The notes under the pieces: generated by a model
What the model was told of the DNA's origin: nothing
Database searches by the model: none
Seen by the model: the letters and a program-made list of their open reading frames with translations, nothing else
Made by a program: the position numbers and the translations under genes
Assembly (NCBI GenBank): GCA_023264215.1
Contig: JALQSY010000008.1
Location: 1-25,764 of the forward strand
Origin: Candidatus Nanopelagicales bacterium
GTDB lineage: Bacteria; Actinomycetota; Actinomycetes; S36-B12
Length of the DNA: 25,764 nt
Direction of reading: 5' to 3'
Part shown: piece by piece, positions 17,457 through 24,612 of the stretch
How positions within the stretch are numbered: the first letter of the stretch is position 1
Layout: each line of letters starts with the position of its first letter

Positions 17457-17645
17457 GTGGCTGCCACCTGTGACGTCTGCGGCAAGGGCCCGGGCTTCGG
17501 CAACAGCATCTCCCACTCGCATCGACGGACCTCGCGGCGCTGGAACCCCAACATCCAGTCCGTGCGCGCGATGGTCGGCCGCACTCCCAAGCGACTGAAT
17601 GTGTGCACCTCCTGCCTCAAGGCAGGCAAGGTGACCCGCGCCTGA
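17457..17645 (+). CDS. rpmB: 50S ribosomal protein L28
   Basis: This is a large-subunit ribosomal protein. The sequence [20 protein letters not shown] followed by [10 protein letters not shown] and [15 protein letters not shown] is diagnostic. Two CxxC pairs make it the zinc-binding form. The 62-aa length is standard. The start is GTG at 17457, six bases after GAGGAG. It is transcribed away from the DAK2 gene and ends eight bases from the convergent thiL stop. A weak inverted repeat (CCGC-TAGCT-GCGG, 17651-17663) over the thiL stop is the only terminator-like element. Confidence 0.98.
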   Translation: MAATCDVCGKGPGFGNSISHSHRRTSRRWNPNIQSVRAMVGRTPKRLNVCTSCLKAGKVTRA

Positions 17646-17653
17646 GCGCACCG

Positions 17654-18631
17654 CTAGCTGCGGAAGTGCTCGAAGCCCGCTACCTGGTCGACCTCGTTGC
17701 CGTCGACCCGCACGCCTGCGCCTGATCCCACCGCGCCCAGGACGTCGCCGACGGGCACGAATCCCTCGGGCAGGGCGGCGTCCGCGGGGAATGTCGCCAA
17801 GAGGGCATGGTCATCTCCCCCACCCAGGATCCATGTGAGCGGATCGAGGTTGTACGCCGACGCCGTGGAGATGACAGCCTCCTCGCGGGGCAGGGCTGCG
17901 CTGTCGATGTCGATGACGACCGATGACGCCCTGGCCATGCGGTCCGCGTCGAGCAGGAGGCCGTCGCTGATGTCCATGAGCGCGTGCGCACCGGCATCCG
18001 AGGCTCGCACGCCGGCCCGATAGTCGGGTCGGGGCCGTCGGTGCGCGTCGACCAGCGCCCGCGGCGATCGGAAGCCGCGGGACAGGACCGCGAGTCCTCC
18101 GGCAGCGCTGCCCAGCGACCCGCAGACCGCCACGACATCGCCGGCCCGGGCACCCGAGCGCAGGACCGGCACCCGTCCGGAGAGGTCGCCGAGCGCCGTC
18201 ACGGTCACCGTGATGGCATCGCCGCGCACGAGATCGCCGCCGATGAGCGAGGCACCCGCCCGCCCGGCCTCGGCGAGGAGCCCTTCCAGGAATCGGTCGA
18301 CCCACGCGACCTCGGTCTCGGCCGGCAGTGCCATCGCCACGACCAGGGCGGTCGGGACAGCGCCCATCGCCGCGATGTCCGCGAGGTTCTCGGCCGCAGC
18401 CTTGTGGCCGACGTCCTCGGGCTCGGACCAGTCGCGCCGGAAGTGGCGGCCCTCCACGAGCATGTCCGTCGTCACGACCACGCGGCCATCGGCGCACGCG
18501 AGCACCGCAGCGTCATCTCCGGGACCCACGGGGACCCGATCGAGGGCATCGACGGCGGACGCCTCCAGGATCCGCGACACGACGGCGATCTCCCCCAGGT
18601 CGCCCACCGTGGGCCCGGTGGGTGCTGCCAT
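17654..18631 (-). CDS. thiL: Thiamine-monophosphate kinase
   Basis: This enzyme phosphorylates thiamine monophosphate to the active cofactor thiamine diphosphate. It belongs to the PurM-like ATP-binding superfamily. GPGDDAAVL lies at 36-44, TTDMLVEGRHF at 54-64 and ENLADIAAMGA at 81-91. MDISDGLLLDADRMA is the conserved MDxSDGL block. GGGDDHALLATF replaces the common GGEDYELL. The 325-aa length fits. The ATG at 18631 is four bases after AAGGAGG; further upstream Met codons add non-conserved sequence. It is divergent from the RAM-domain gene and convergent with rpmB. Confidence 0.95.
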   Translation of the reverse strand: MAAPTGPTVGDLGEIAVVSRILEASAVDALDRVPVGPGDDAAVLACADGRVVVTTDMLVEGRHFRRDWSEPEDVGHKAAAENLADIAAMGAVPTALVVAMALPAETEVAWVDRFLEGLLAEAGRAGASLIGGDLVRGDAITVTVTALGDLSGRVPVLRSGARAGDVVAVCGSLGSAAGGLAVLSRGFRSPRALVDAHRRPRPDYRAGVRASDAGAHALMDISDGLLLDADRMARASSVVIDIDSAALPREEAVISTASAYNLDPLTWILGGGDDHALLATFPADAALPEGFVPVGDVLGAVGSGAGVRVDGNEVDQVAGFEHFRS

Positions 18632-18705
18632 GGCGCCTCCTTCGCTCAACATCCCATCTTCGTCCCATCGGGGACCACGGCCGCGAGCGGGCCGCGGCGA
18701 GTCGC

Positions 18706-18711
18706 TACTCT
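18706..18711 (+). promoter_or_regulatory. Candidate -10 box for the RAM/lipoprotein gene pair
   Basis: TACTCT fits TANNNT and lies 43 bases before the ATG at 18755. No recognisable -35 is present. An imperfect inverted repeat (GCGAGT and ACTCTCGC, about 18697-18714) overlaps it. Confidence 0.3.
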
Positions 18712-18754
18712 CGCAAGACCGGCCATCCGGGCCGCCCTGCCGAGGAGGTGCACC

Positions 18755-18991
18755 ATGCCCGTCCAGGCGTACATCCTCGTCCAGACGGAGATGGGTGCGG
18801 CCGACAGCGTCCGGTCGACGATCGCGGCCCTCCCCGGAATCGTCACGGCCGAGGACGTCACCGGACCGTACGACATCATCGTGCGGGCCGAGGCCATCGG
18901 GATGGACGAGTTCGGGCGCGAGGTGCTCGGTGCGATCCAGCAGATCAGTGGCATCACCCGCACCCTCACCTGCCCCGTCGTCCACCTGTGA
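18755..18991 (+). CDS. Stand-alone Lrp/AsnC ligand-binding (RAM) domain protein
   Basis: This 78-aa protein consists only of the regulation-of-amino-acid-metabolism (RAM) fold: AYILVQTEMGAADSVRSTI, then GIVTAEDVTGPYDIIVRAEA, then LGAIQQISGITRTLTCPVV. The TGPYDIIV segment is the typical beta-strand around the ligand pocket at the oligomer interface. There is no helix-turn-helix, so it is not by itself a DNA-binding regulator. GAGGAGG lies six bases before the ATG. It sits divergently from thiL and overlaps the lipoprotein gene as GTGA. A sensor or effector-binding role is inferred; the ligand is unknown. Confidence 0.88.
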   Translation: MPVQAYILVQTEMGAADSVRSTIAALPGIVTAEDVTGPYDIIVRAEAIGMDEFGREVLGAIQQISGITRTLTCPVVHL

Positions 18992-19434
18992 GGACGCCGC
19001 CCACGGCGACCCGGGACCTGGTCGCCGCCTCGATGCTCGCAGCCCTCGTCGTCACGGGCTGCGGCCGACAGGTCGCGGTCCCGGCTCCGGACACTCCGGC
19101 CCAGGCGTGCGCATCCGTGTTGCTCCCCTCGGTCGTCGCCGGCGCCGGGATGCGGCCCACAACCGAGTCCGGCACGGCAGCCTGGGGCGAGCCGCCGATC
19201 ACCTACCGGTGCGGGGTGCAGCGCCCTCCCGCGCTCAACTCGTCCTCGAAGCTGCTCGACGTCTCGGGCGTCGCGTGGCTGCCACTCGAAGCCTCCGGCG
19301 GCACGGCGTTCATCGCGGTCACGTGGCCCACGCCGGATAACCCGGTGTTCGTCGAGGTGCTCGTGCCCGAGGACTATTCGGCACCGGCCGACGTGCTCGC
19401 GGATCTCTCCCCCGCGCTCGCCGCAGCGGGCTAG
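18988..19434 (+). CDS. DUF3515-type lipoprotein
   Basis: This 148-aa protein has an N-terminal signal (residues 1-24, RDLVAASMLAALVVTG) ending in a lipobox VTGC with Cys25 as lipidation site. It should therefore be anchored outside the cytoplasmic membrane. The rest (DTPAQACASVLLPSVV, WGEPPITYRCGV, GTAFIAVTWP) resembles the actinobacterial DUF3515 family; Mycobacterium has a comparable gene (Rv2980) beside ddl. The start GTG overlaps the RAM gene stop as GTGA, so the two are probably co-translated. Two further cysteines, in QACAS and YRCGV, may form a disulfide. Its stop shares a CTAG with the convergent ddl stop. The function is unknown. Confidence 0.85.
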   Translation: MRTPPTATRDLVAASMLAALVVTGCGRQVAVPAPDTPAQACASVLLPSVVAGAGMRPTTESGTAAWGEPPITYRCGVQRPPALNSSSKLLDVSGVAWLPLEASGGTAFIAVTWPTPDNPVFVEVLVPEDYSAPADVLADLSPALAAAG

Positions 19435-20519
19435 CGCAGGCCGGTCCCGCGCCGGAGGGCGTCGGCGATGAGCAGGTCGAGGACGCGCGCGTAGTCCATG
19501 CCACTGGCCTCGCACATCCGCGGGAAGAGCGAGATGGGCGTGAACCCCGGCATCGTGTTGACCTCGTTGACGATCACCTCGTCAGGCCGCACGAAGAAGT
19601 CAACGCGTGCGAGCCCCTCGCAGTCGAGTGCCTCGAAGGCGGCGACCGCGAGTCGACGCACCTCGGCTTCGACCTGCGGGTCGAGGTCGGCAGGCACGAT
19701 GAGTTCGGCAGCGTCGTCGAGGTACTTCGCCTCGAAGTCATAGAACTCGTGGCCGCCACGCACGATGATCTCGGCGCACCGGGTCGCGCCGGGCACTCCC
19801 GCGTCATCCACGATCACCGCGCACTCGATCTCACGCGCGTCTGCAATTGCTGCCTCCACGATGACGCGAGGGTCGCTGGCCCGGGCCTTCTCCACCGCCG
19901 CGTCGAGGTCCGGGGCCGCGTGAACCTTGGAGATCCCGACTGACGATCCCGCGCGTGCCGGCTTCACGAAGACCGGATACCCCAGCGCGTCGACGCGTGC
20001 TCGCGCCTGCGCGCGATGCCGATCCCATTGGGCCGCCGTGATCACGGTGCTCGGGCCGACCGGCAGTCCCGCGGCAGCGAGGAGCGCCTTCATATGGCCC
20101 TTGTCCATCGCTGCAGCCGACGCGAAGACACCCGATCCCACGTAAGGAATGCCCGCCATCTCCAGCAGGCCCTGGACCGTCCCGTCCTCACCCCAGGGTC
20201 CGTGGAGCACAGGGAAGACGACGTCGACGTCGCGGATCGCAGCGGGGGCATCCACTCCTTCGACCGGCTCGGGCAGCAAGACCGCGGCGTTCCCCGTGTC
20301 GGAGACCGCGGGCAGTTCGCCGGACGTCGCGGCCTCGATCGCGGCAGGGTCGGCATCGACGCGCATCCATCGGCCGTCGGGAAGGATCCCCACGGCGGTG
20401 ACGTCGTACCTGCGCTCGTCGAGGGCCCTGAGGATGCCGGCCGCGCTCAGGCAGGAGATCGCGTGCTCGCTGCTGCGCCCGCCGAAGAGCACGAGGACCC
20501 GCGTGCGATGCCCAGCCAC
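19431..20519 (-). CDS. ddl: D-alanine--D-alanine ligase
   Basis: This ATP-grasp enzyme makes D-Ala-D-Ala for peptidoglycan precursors in the cytoplasm. Key segments are VLFGGRSSEHAISCLSA (substrate Glu), PVLHGPWGEDGTVQGLLEMAGIPYVG, VFVKPARAGSSVGISKV (ATP lysine and Ser-loop), EFYDFEAKY, and EVNTMPGFTPISLFP (Mg-binding Asn/Glu). The Tyr in YDFEAKY fits a D-Ala ligase and not a D-lactate ligase. The 362-aa length from GTG 20519 is standard; upstream codons run into the divergent gene. No ribosome binding site precedes the GTG, but TAACGT lies seven bases before it, so a leaderless mRNA is likely. Confidence 0.95.
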   Translation of the reverse strand: MAGHRTRVLVLFGGRSSEHAISCLSAAGILRALDERRYDVTAVGILPDGRWMRVDADPAAIEAATSGELPAVSDTGNAAVLLPEPVEGVDAPAAIRDVDVVFPVLHGPWGEDGTVQGLLEMAGIPYVGSGVFASAAAMDKGHMKALLAAAGLPVGPSTVITAAQWDRHRAQARARVDALGYPVFVKPARAGSSVGISKVHAAPDLDAAVEKARASDPRVIVEAAIADAREIECAVIVDDAGVPGATRCAEIIVRGGHEFYDFEAKYLDDAAELIVPADLDPQVEAEVRRLAVAAFEALDCEGLARVDFFVRPDEVIVNEVNTMPGFTPISLFPRMCEASGMDYARVLDLLIADALRRGTGLR

Positions 20520-20526
20520 GCCCGAG

Positions 20527-20555
20527 ACGTTAGTGCCCGACGCGGGCGTTAGGGT
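20527..20555. promoter_or_regulatory. Paired divergent leaderless-type -10 boxes (ddl / PLP enzyme)
   Basis: On the minus strand TAACGT (20532-20527) lies exactly seven bases before the ddl GTG. On the plus strand TAGGGT (20550-20555) lies exactly seven bases before the ATG at 20563. Both fit TANNNT and neither gene has a Shine-Dalgarno. The whole divergent gap is 43 bases, so the -35 regions would overlap the opposite promoter; no TTGACA-like -35 is evident. Confidence 0.55.
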
Positions 20556-20562
20556 CGGCGGC

Positions 20563-21684
20563 ATGCCGGATGACCCTCGCTGGTCCGTGGAGACCGAGAT
20601 CGTCCACCTCGGTCGTCCACCCGCGGAACCGGGCAATGCCGTCAACTACCCCATCGAGCTCTCCTCGACCTACCACGCGGGCGGCGCGATCGAGTACGCG
20701 CGCGATGGCACCCTCGGCATGCGGGCACTCGAGGAAGCGGTGGGTCCGCTGGAGGGCGGCGACGCCGTCGCGTACGCGTCCGGCATGGCCGCGGCCAACG
20801 CCATACTCGACCTGCTTCCCGCGGGAGCCGTCGTCGTGGCGGCCCAATTCACCTACACCGGTGTGGCCATCCGACTCCGCGAACTCGACGAGCGGGGCAT
20901 CATCACGCTGCGGCGAGTGGATATCGCCGACACCGAGAGCGTCGTCCGCGCACTCGACGGCGCGCACGCGCTGTGGATCGAGTCGCCGACCAATCCCATG
21001 CTCGAGATCGCTGACATCGCCGCTTTGTGTCGCGCCGCTCACGAGCGCGGCGCGGTGGTGGTGTGCGACAACACCTTCGCCACACCGCTGTTGCAGCGCC
21101 CCCTCTCCCTGGGCGCGGACATCGTGCTGCACAGCGCCACCAAGGCGATAGGGGGGCACTCCGACTGCCTGCTGGGCATCGTCGTCACGCCGGACGCGGA
21201 CCGGGCCCAGGCCCTGAGGCTGCGCCGCACCCTCCTCGGCGCGGCTCCCGGTGCGCTCGAGTGCTACCTGGTGCTGCGTGGCCTGCGCACCCTGGCGCTG
21301 CGCCTGGCACGCTCGCAGTCGAGCGCGATGGTGATCGCGGGGCGCCTCGCGGACCACCCCGCGGTGTCGACAGTGCGCTATCCGGGCTTGCCCGATGACC
21401 CCGGGAATGCGCGGTGCGCCGCGCAGATGTCAGGTCCGGGCTTCATGATCTCCATCGAGGTGGCCGGCGGCGCCGCACCGGCGCAGCGCGTCGGCGAGTC
21501 CACGGCGCTGTGGGTCCACGCGACGAGCCTCGGCGGCGTCGAGTCGCTGCTGGAGCGCCGTCGTCGCTGGCCGACGGAGAACCCCCTGGTCCCCGAGGGA
21601 CTCATCCGCATGTCGGTCGGGATCGAGGACCCCGAGGACCTGTGGGCCGACCTCGAGCAGGCCCTGTCCCGCGCCGTGCGCTGA
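20563..21684 (+). CDS. Cystathionine gamma-lyase/synthase-like PLP enzyme (Cys/Met metabolism family)
   Basis: This is a fold-type I PLP enzyme of trans-sulfuration. Lys194 in SATKAIGGHSD is the PLP lysine. WIESPTNPML (138-147), CDNTFATPLLQRPL and AYASGMAAA are family landmarks, and SLGGVESLLERRRRW and LIRMSVGIEDPEDL close the protein. The usual YSRxGNPTR stretch reads YARDGTLGMR, so Tyr45 and Arg47 are kept but NPT is not. The 373-aa length is normal. Whether it acts as gamma-lyase, gamma-synthase or another Cys/Met enzyme cannot be settled by eye; the ERRRRW ending favours the actinobacterial lyase-like subgroup. No Shine-Dalgarno; see the leaderless promoter note. Confidence 0.88.
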   Translation: MPDDPRWSVETEIVHLGRPPAEPGNAVNYPIELSSTYHAGGAIEYARDGTLGMRALEEAVGPLEGGDAVAYASGMAAANAILDLLPAGAVVVAAQFTYTGVAIRLRELDERGIITLRRVDIADTESVVRALDGAHALWIESPTNPMLEIADIAALCRAAHERGAVVVCDNTFATPLLQRPLSLGADIVLHSATKAIGGHSDCLLGIVVTPDADRAQALRLRRTLLGAAPGALECYLVLRGLRTLALRLARSQSSAMVIAGRLADHPAVSTVRYPGLPDDPGNARCAAQMSGPGFMISIEVAGGAAPAQRVGESTALWVHATSLGGVESLLERRRRWPTENPLVPEGLIRMSVGIEDPEDLWADLEQALSRAVR

Positions 21685-21686
21685 GT

Positions 21687-21702
21687 CACTGCGTCCGCAG
21701 TG
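21687..21702. terminator. Hairpin between convergent PLP-enzyme gene and gpsA
   Basis: CACTGCG-TC-CGCAGTG is a perfect inverted repeat (practically a 6-bp stem with a GTCC loop). It lies in the 27-base gap between two convergent stop codons. It could serve both strands; there is no T-tract, as is common in high-GC genomes. Confidence 0.55.
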
Positions 21703-21711
21703 GGGCGCGCG

Positions 21712-22719
21712 CTAGCCCAGATGCGTCTCGGGCTTGGGCGAGCGCGACATGAAGGCCGACAGCATCTCCCGCGGCTTCATCCCGTGATGCACCACCTGCA
21801 CCACCTGCTCGGTGATCGGCATCTCCACCCCGTGGTTGCGCGCAAGGTCGAGGATGGACTGGCAGCTCTTGACGCCCTCGCACGTCTGGTTAGTCACGGC
21901 GATGGTCTCATCCACCGTCAGGCCCGAGCCCAGGTTGACGCCGAACGTGCGATTGCGGGACAGCGGCGATTGGCAGGTCGCGATGAGATCCCCGACGCCG
22001 GCAAGGCCCATGAACGTCAGCGGGTCCGCCCCCAGTGCGGTGCCGAGCCTGGCCATCTCGGCCAGTCCTCGCGTGATCAGCGACGCCTGGGAGTTCTCGC
22101 CAAAGCCCATGCCCGCCGCCATGCCATTGGCCAGGGCGATGACGTTCTTGACCGAGCCGCCGATCTCCACGCCGACGACGTCCGTGGTCCAGTACGCGCG
22201 GAAGTAGTCCGTGCTGCACGCGTCCTGCAGACGCTGGGCGCTGTCGCCGTCGGAGCACGCCACCGTGGTGCCTGCCGGCTGTCGCAGTGCGATCTCGCGG
22301 GCCAGGTTCGGGCCGGACACCACCGCCACTCGGGCCGCGGGAACCTGGGCCACGTCCTCGATGACCTGGCTCATGCGCAGGGTCGTGCCGATCTCGATGC
22401 CCTTCATCAAGCTGACGAGCACACTGCCGGGGGCGAGGTCATCTCGCCAGCGCGCGAGGTTGTCGCGTAGCGACTGCGCCGGTACGGCGAGGACGACCAG
22501 TGACGCGCCATCGAGTGCCTCGGCTTCGTCGACCGTGGCTCGCATCGTCGCAGGCAGCTGGATGCCGGGGTGATAGCGCTCATTGACGTGATCGTCGTTG
22601 ATCTGCCGCGCGACGACGTCCTCACGACTCCACAGCACGACGTCGCCGCCCGCATCGGCGAGGACCATCGCGAAGGCGGTCCCCCAGGAGCCGGAGCCCA
22701 TCACTGCCACCCGTGTCAT
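21712..22719 (-). CDS. gpsA: Glycerol-3-phosphate dehydrogenase [NAD(P)+]
   Basis: This enzyme reduces dihydroxyacetone phosphate to sn-glycerol 3-phosphate, the backbone of phospholipids. The dinucleotide-binding GSGSWGTAFA begins at residue 8. LVSLMKGIE, VVSGPNLAREIA and GGSVKNVIALANGMAAGMGFGENSQASLITRGLAEM are canonical and include the catalytic Lys and substrate-binding residues. The 335-aa length is standard. The ATG at 22719 is four bases after AAGGAGG and overlaps the plsC stop as ATGA, coupling it to the acyltransferase that uses its product's derivative. Confidence 0.97.
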   Translation of the reverse strand: MTRVAVMGSGSWGTAFAMVLADAGGDVVLWSREDVVARQINDDHVNERYHPGIQLPATMRATVDEAEALDGASLVVLAVPAQSLRDNLARWRDDLAPGSVLVSLMKGIEIGTTLRMSQVIEDVAQVPAARVAVVSGPNLAREIALRQPAGTTVACSDGDSAQRLQDACSTDYFRAYWTTDVVGVEIGGSVKNVIALANGMAAGMGFGENSQASLITRGLAEMARLGTALGADPLTFMGLAGVGDLIATCQSPLSRNRTFGVNLGSGLTVDETIAVTNQTCEGVKSCQSILDLARNHGVEMPITEQVVQVVHHGMKPREMLSAFMSRSPKPETHLG

Positions 22720-23432
22720 GCGGCCTCCTTCTGCGGGCCCTGCTCCTGCTCCTTGCGAATCTCGCGCAGGAGCTCGGAAATCGCCGACATGACCCGGTCG
22801 GTCGCCTCGCGCAGCGCCTCCGCGTCCGGCTCACTACCCGTGCGCAGGTCGTCGAGGTCGACCGGCGGTCCGATGAGCACGTGCATCGTCTTGCGGGGGA
22901 AGGCCTTGAACTCCTTGCGGTAGGGCCCCATGACCTCCTGAGCTCCCCAGTGCGCCATCGGGATCACCGGGACCCCCGCGGTCAGCGCGATCCTCGCGGC
23001 ACCGGTCTTCGCGGCCATGGGCCACAGGTCCGGGTCCTTCGTGATCGTCCCCTCCGGATAGACGATGACGCACTCACCAGCAGTAGCAGCGTTGACGGCC
23101 GCCTCGACCGCGGCAGCCGCATCACGGGTGCCCCGCACCACGGGGATCTGACCGGCGTTGCGCAGGATCCAGCCGACGACGGGCACCGTGAAGAGGGAGT
23201 CCTTCGCGAGGAACCTGGGCGGACGCCCGTTGTCCCAGAGCACGTGCGAGATGACGATCGGGTCGAACCACGACAGGTGGTTGGCCGCCAGCACCATCCC
23301 GCTGTCGACGTCGAGGTGCTCCGTCCCCCTCCAGTCCCGGCGGGTGATGATCTGCATGATCGGGCGCAGGATGAAGGCGGCAAAGCGATAGGCGAAGCCC
23401 AGGCGATCCTGCCGTGTCACGCGCGATGCCAT
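22716..23432 (-). CDS. plsC: 1-acyl-sn-glycerol-3-phosphate acyltransferase (PlsC family)
   Basis: This membrane-associated enzyme acylates lysophosphatidate to phosphatidate. The catalytic NHLSWFD (51-57) supplies the HX4D motif with His52 and Asp57. GQIPVVRG (94-101) and YPEGTI (125-130) form the glycerol-phosphate binding blocks, the usual Arg after EGT being Ile here. VIPMAHWG is motif IV. The 238-aa length fits. It precedes and overlaps gpsA, so the operon supplies glycerol 3-phosphate and acylates it. Substrate preference cannot be inferred. A possible ribosome binding site, GGAAG, lies rather far from the ATG. Confidence 0.93.
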   Translation of the reverse strand: MASRVTRQDRLGFAYRFAAFILRPIMQIITRRDWRGTEHLDVDSGMVLAANHLSWFDPIVISHVLWDNGRPPRFLAKDSLFTVPVVGWILRNAGQIPVVRGTRDAAAAVEAAVNAATAGECVIVYPEGTITKDPDLWPMAAKTGAARIALTAGVPVIPMAHWGAQEVMGPYRKEFKAFPRKTMHVLIGPPVDLDDLRTGSEPDAEALREATDRVMSAISELLREIRKEQEQGPQKEAA

Positions 23433-23449
23433 TGCGTCAGTCTTCCAGG

Positions 23450-23464
23450 CAGGGCACTGCCCTG
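23450..23464. promoter_or_regulatory. Palindrome in the plsC/cofC divergent region
   Basis: CAGGGCA-C-TGCCCTG is a perfect 7-bp inverted repeat around a single base. Nearly symmetric outer arms GTCTT (23440-23444) and AAGAC (23472-23476) extend it. It lies in the 72-base gap between divergent genes, so an operator or a stem at the 5' end of either mRNA is possible. No regulator can be named. Confidence 0.4.
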
Positions 23465-23504
23465 TCAGCGAAAGACGCCCCGCACGTCATGGGATGCTCG
23501 GGCC

Positions 23505-24119
23505 ATGAAGCAGCCCTGGCGCATCGTCGTTCCGCTGCGCCTGAGCCAGGCCAAGACCCGGCTGTCAGCCCAGCCGGGTCCGCGCCGGCGCGAACTTGCG
23601 ATCGCCATGGCCCTGGACGTCATCGCGGCCGCGCAGGGCTGCCCGGTCGTCCGCGACGTCGTGCTCGTAGCCGACCCGGAGGGAATCGAGGCCGTGGGGG
23701 GCGGCCTCGCGTCCCTGGTCGACCCCGGGGCCGGCCTCAACGCGGCCGTACGCGCCGGGGCTGCCGGCTCAGCAGGACCGGTCGCCGCCCTGCTCGCGGA
23801 TGTACCCTGCGCGACCGCCACCGCGCTCGAGGTCGCGCTGGCCTCGAGCAGTCACGGATCGGGATTCCTCTGCGACGCGGAGGGAATCGGGACGACGCTC
23901 GTGGCCGCGCCGCGCGCCGATGCCCTCACCACGCACTTCGGACCCCGATCACGCGCCGCCCATGCCGCCGCCGGCATCCCGGAGATCCGCGACCCCTTCC
24001 CCGGTGCGCTGTCGGGCTTGCGTCGCGATGTCGACAGCGAGGTCGACCTGTGGGACGCGCGGCGCCTGGGGCTCGGACGCTTCACCGCTGAGGTTGTCGC
24101 CGACACGGCCCCCGGATAG
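23505..24119 (+). CDS. cofC: CofC/FbiD, phosphoenolpyruvate (2-phospholactate) guanylyltransferase of F420 synthesis
   Basis: This enzyme activates phosphoenolpyruvate (in mycobacteria) or 2-phospho-L-lactate with GTP for coenzyme F420 assembly. The N-terminus RIVVPLRLSQAKTRL matches the nucleotide-binding motif, with RRRELAIAMALDVI next. ALLADVPCATATAL is the metal-binding region and GTTLVAAPRADALTTHFGPRSRAAHAAAG the C-terminal substrate region. The 204-aa length fits. It holds the place of Rv2983 (fbiD) between gpsA and hupB. The ATG at 23505 has no clear ribosome binding site; GATGCT six bases before it hints at a leaderless start. Its presence implies an F420-producing organism. Confidence 0.9.
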   Translation: MKQPWRIVVPLRLSQAKTRLSAQPGPRRRELAIAMALDVIAAAQGCPVVRDVVLVADPEGIEAVGGGLASLVDPGAGLNAAVRAGAAGSAGPVAALLADVPCATATALEVALASSSHGSGFLCDAEGIGTTLVAAPRADALTTHFGPRSRAAHAAAGIPEIRDPFPGALSGLRRDVDSEVDLWDARRLGLGRFTAEVVADTAPG

Positions 24120-24120
24120 C

Positions 24121-24154
24121 GAAGCGGGGCCGGGCAATCGCCCGACCCCGCTTC
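24121..24154. terminator. Strong bidirectional terminator between cofC and the HU gene
   Basis: GAAGCGGGG pairs with CCCCGCTTC. After one C/A mismatch, CGGGC pairs with GCCCG around an AATC loop. It starts one base past the cofC stop and lies 15 bases from the convergent HU gene stop. No T-tract follows on either strand. Confidence 0.75.
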
Positions 24155-24169
24155 TCGCGTCGCGTACTA

Positions 24170-24586
24170 CTACTTCTTCGCAGCCTTCTTGGCCGGAGCC
24201 TTCTTGGCCGGAGCCTTCTTAGCGGCGGCCTTCTTCGGCGCGGCCTTCTTGGCCGGAGCCTTCTTGGCCGCCGCCTTCTTCGGCGCGGCCTTCTTGGGGG
24301 CGGCCTTCTTGGCGCCGGACACCACGGCCTTGAACTCCGCGCCGGGGCGGAACTTCGGCAACTTGGTGGCCTTCACCTGCACGGTCTCGCCCGTCTGGGG
24401 GTTGCGAGCCGTACGTGCCTTGCGGTCGTGGCGCTGGAAGACGCCGAAGCCCGCGAGGGCGACCTTCTCGCCGCGAGCCACAGCGCGCTTGAGCTCGTCG
24501 AGTGCCGTCTCGATCACGTTGGTGACATCGCGCTTGCTGTGTCCGAGCTGCGTGGACACCGAGTCGATGAGTTCCTGCTTGTTCAC
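24170..24586 (-). CDS. hupB: HU-family nucleoid protein with Lys/Ala-rich tail (HupB-like)
   Basis: This histone-like protein bends and compacts DNA. The HU fold occupies about residues 1-90: NKQELIDSVSTQLGHSKRDVTNVIETAL, then VALAGFGVFQRHDRKARTARNPQTGE with the DNA-binding arm, then VPFxP-like LPKFRPGAEFK. From about residue 94 the protein is a tail of repeated PAKKAA/APKKAA units, as in mycobacterial HupB and Streptomyces HupS, likely unstructured and acetylatable. Total 138 aa. The GTG start at 24586 is eight bases after GGAGG; the longer ORF upstream passes through leader hairpins. It lies between cofC and leuD as in Mycobacterium. Confidence 0.96.
   Translation of the reverse strand: MNKQELIDSVSTQLGHSKRDVTNVIETALDELKRAVARGEKVALAGFGVFQRHDRKARTARNPQTGETVQVKATKLPKFRPGAEFKAVVSGAKKAAPKKAAPKKAAAKKAPAKKAAPKKAAAKKAPAKKAPAKKAAKK
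24176..24312 (-). repeat. Short tandem repeats encoding the Lys/Ala tail of HU
   Basis: Units of 15-18 bases such as TTCTTGGCCGGAGCC and TTCTTCGGCGCGGCC alternate across this stretch. They encode PAKKA and APKKA blocks. All units keep the reading frame. Copy number is likely to vary between strains. Confidence 0.85.
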
Positions 24587-24612
24587 GTAAGTCCCCTCCG
24601 GAGGGAAGTCGG

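Noticed and set aside
20149..20562. N-terminal extension of the PLP enzyme frame over ddl
   Set aside because: It is antisense to the ddl coding region, and similarity to the family begins at the ATG at 20563.
22713..23504. Long plus-strand extension before cofC
   Set aside because: It runs antisense through plsC; CofC similarity begins at the ATG at 23505.
24176..24312. Repeats considered as a CRISPR or other non-coding array
   Set aside because: There are no spacers; the units are contiguous and encode the Lys/Ala tail of HU in frame.
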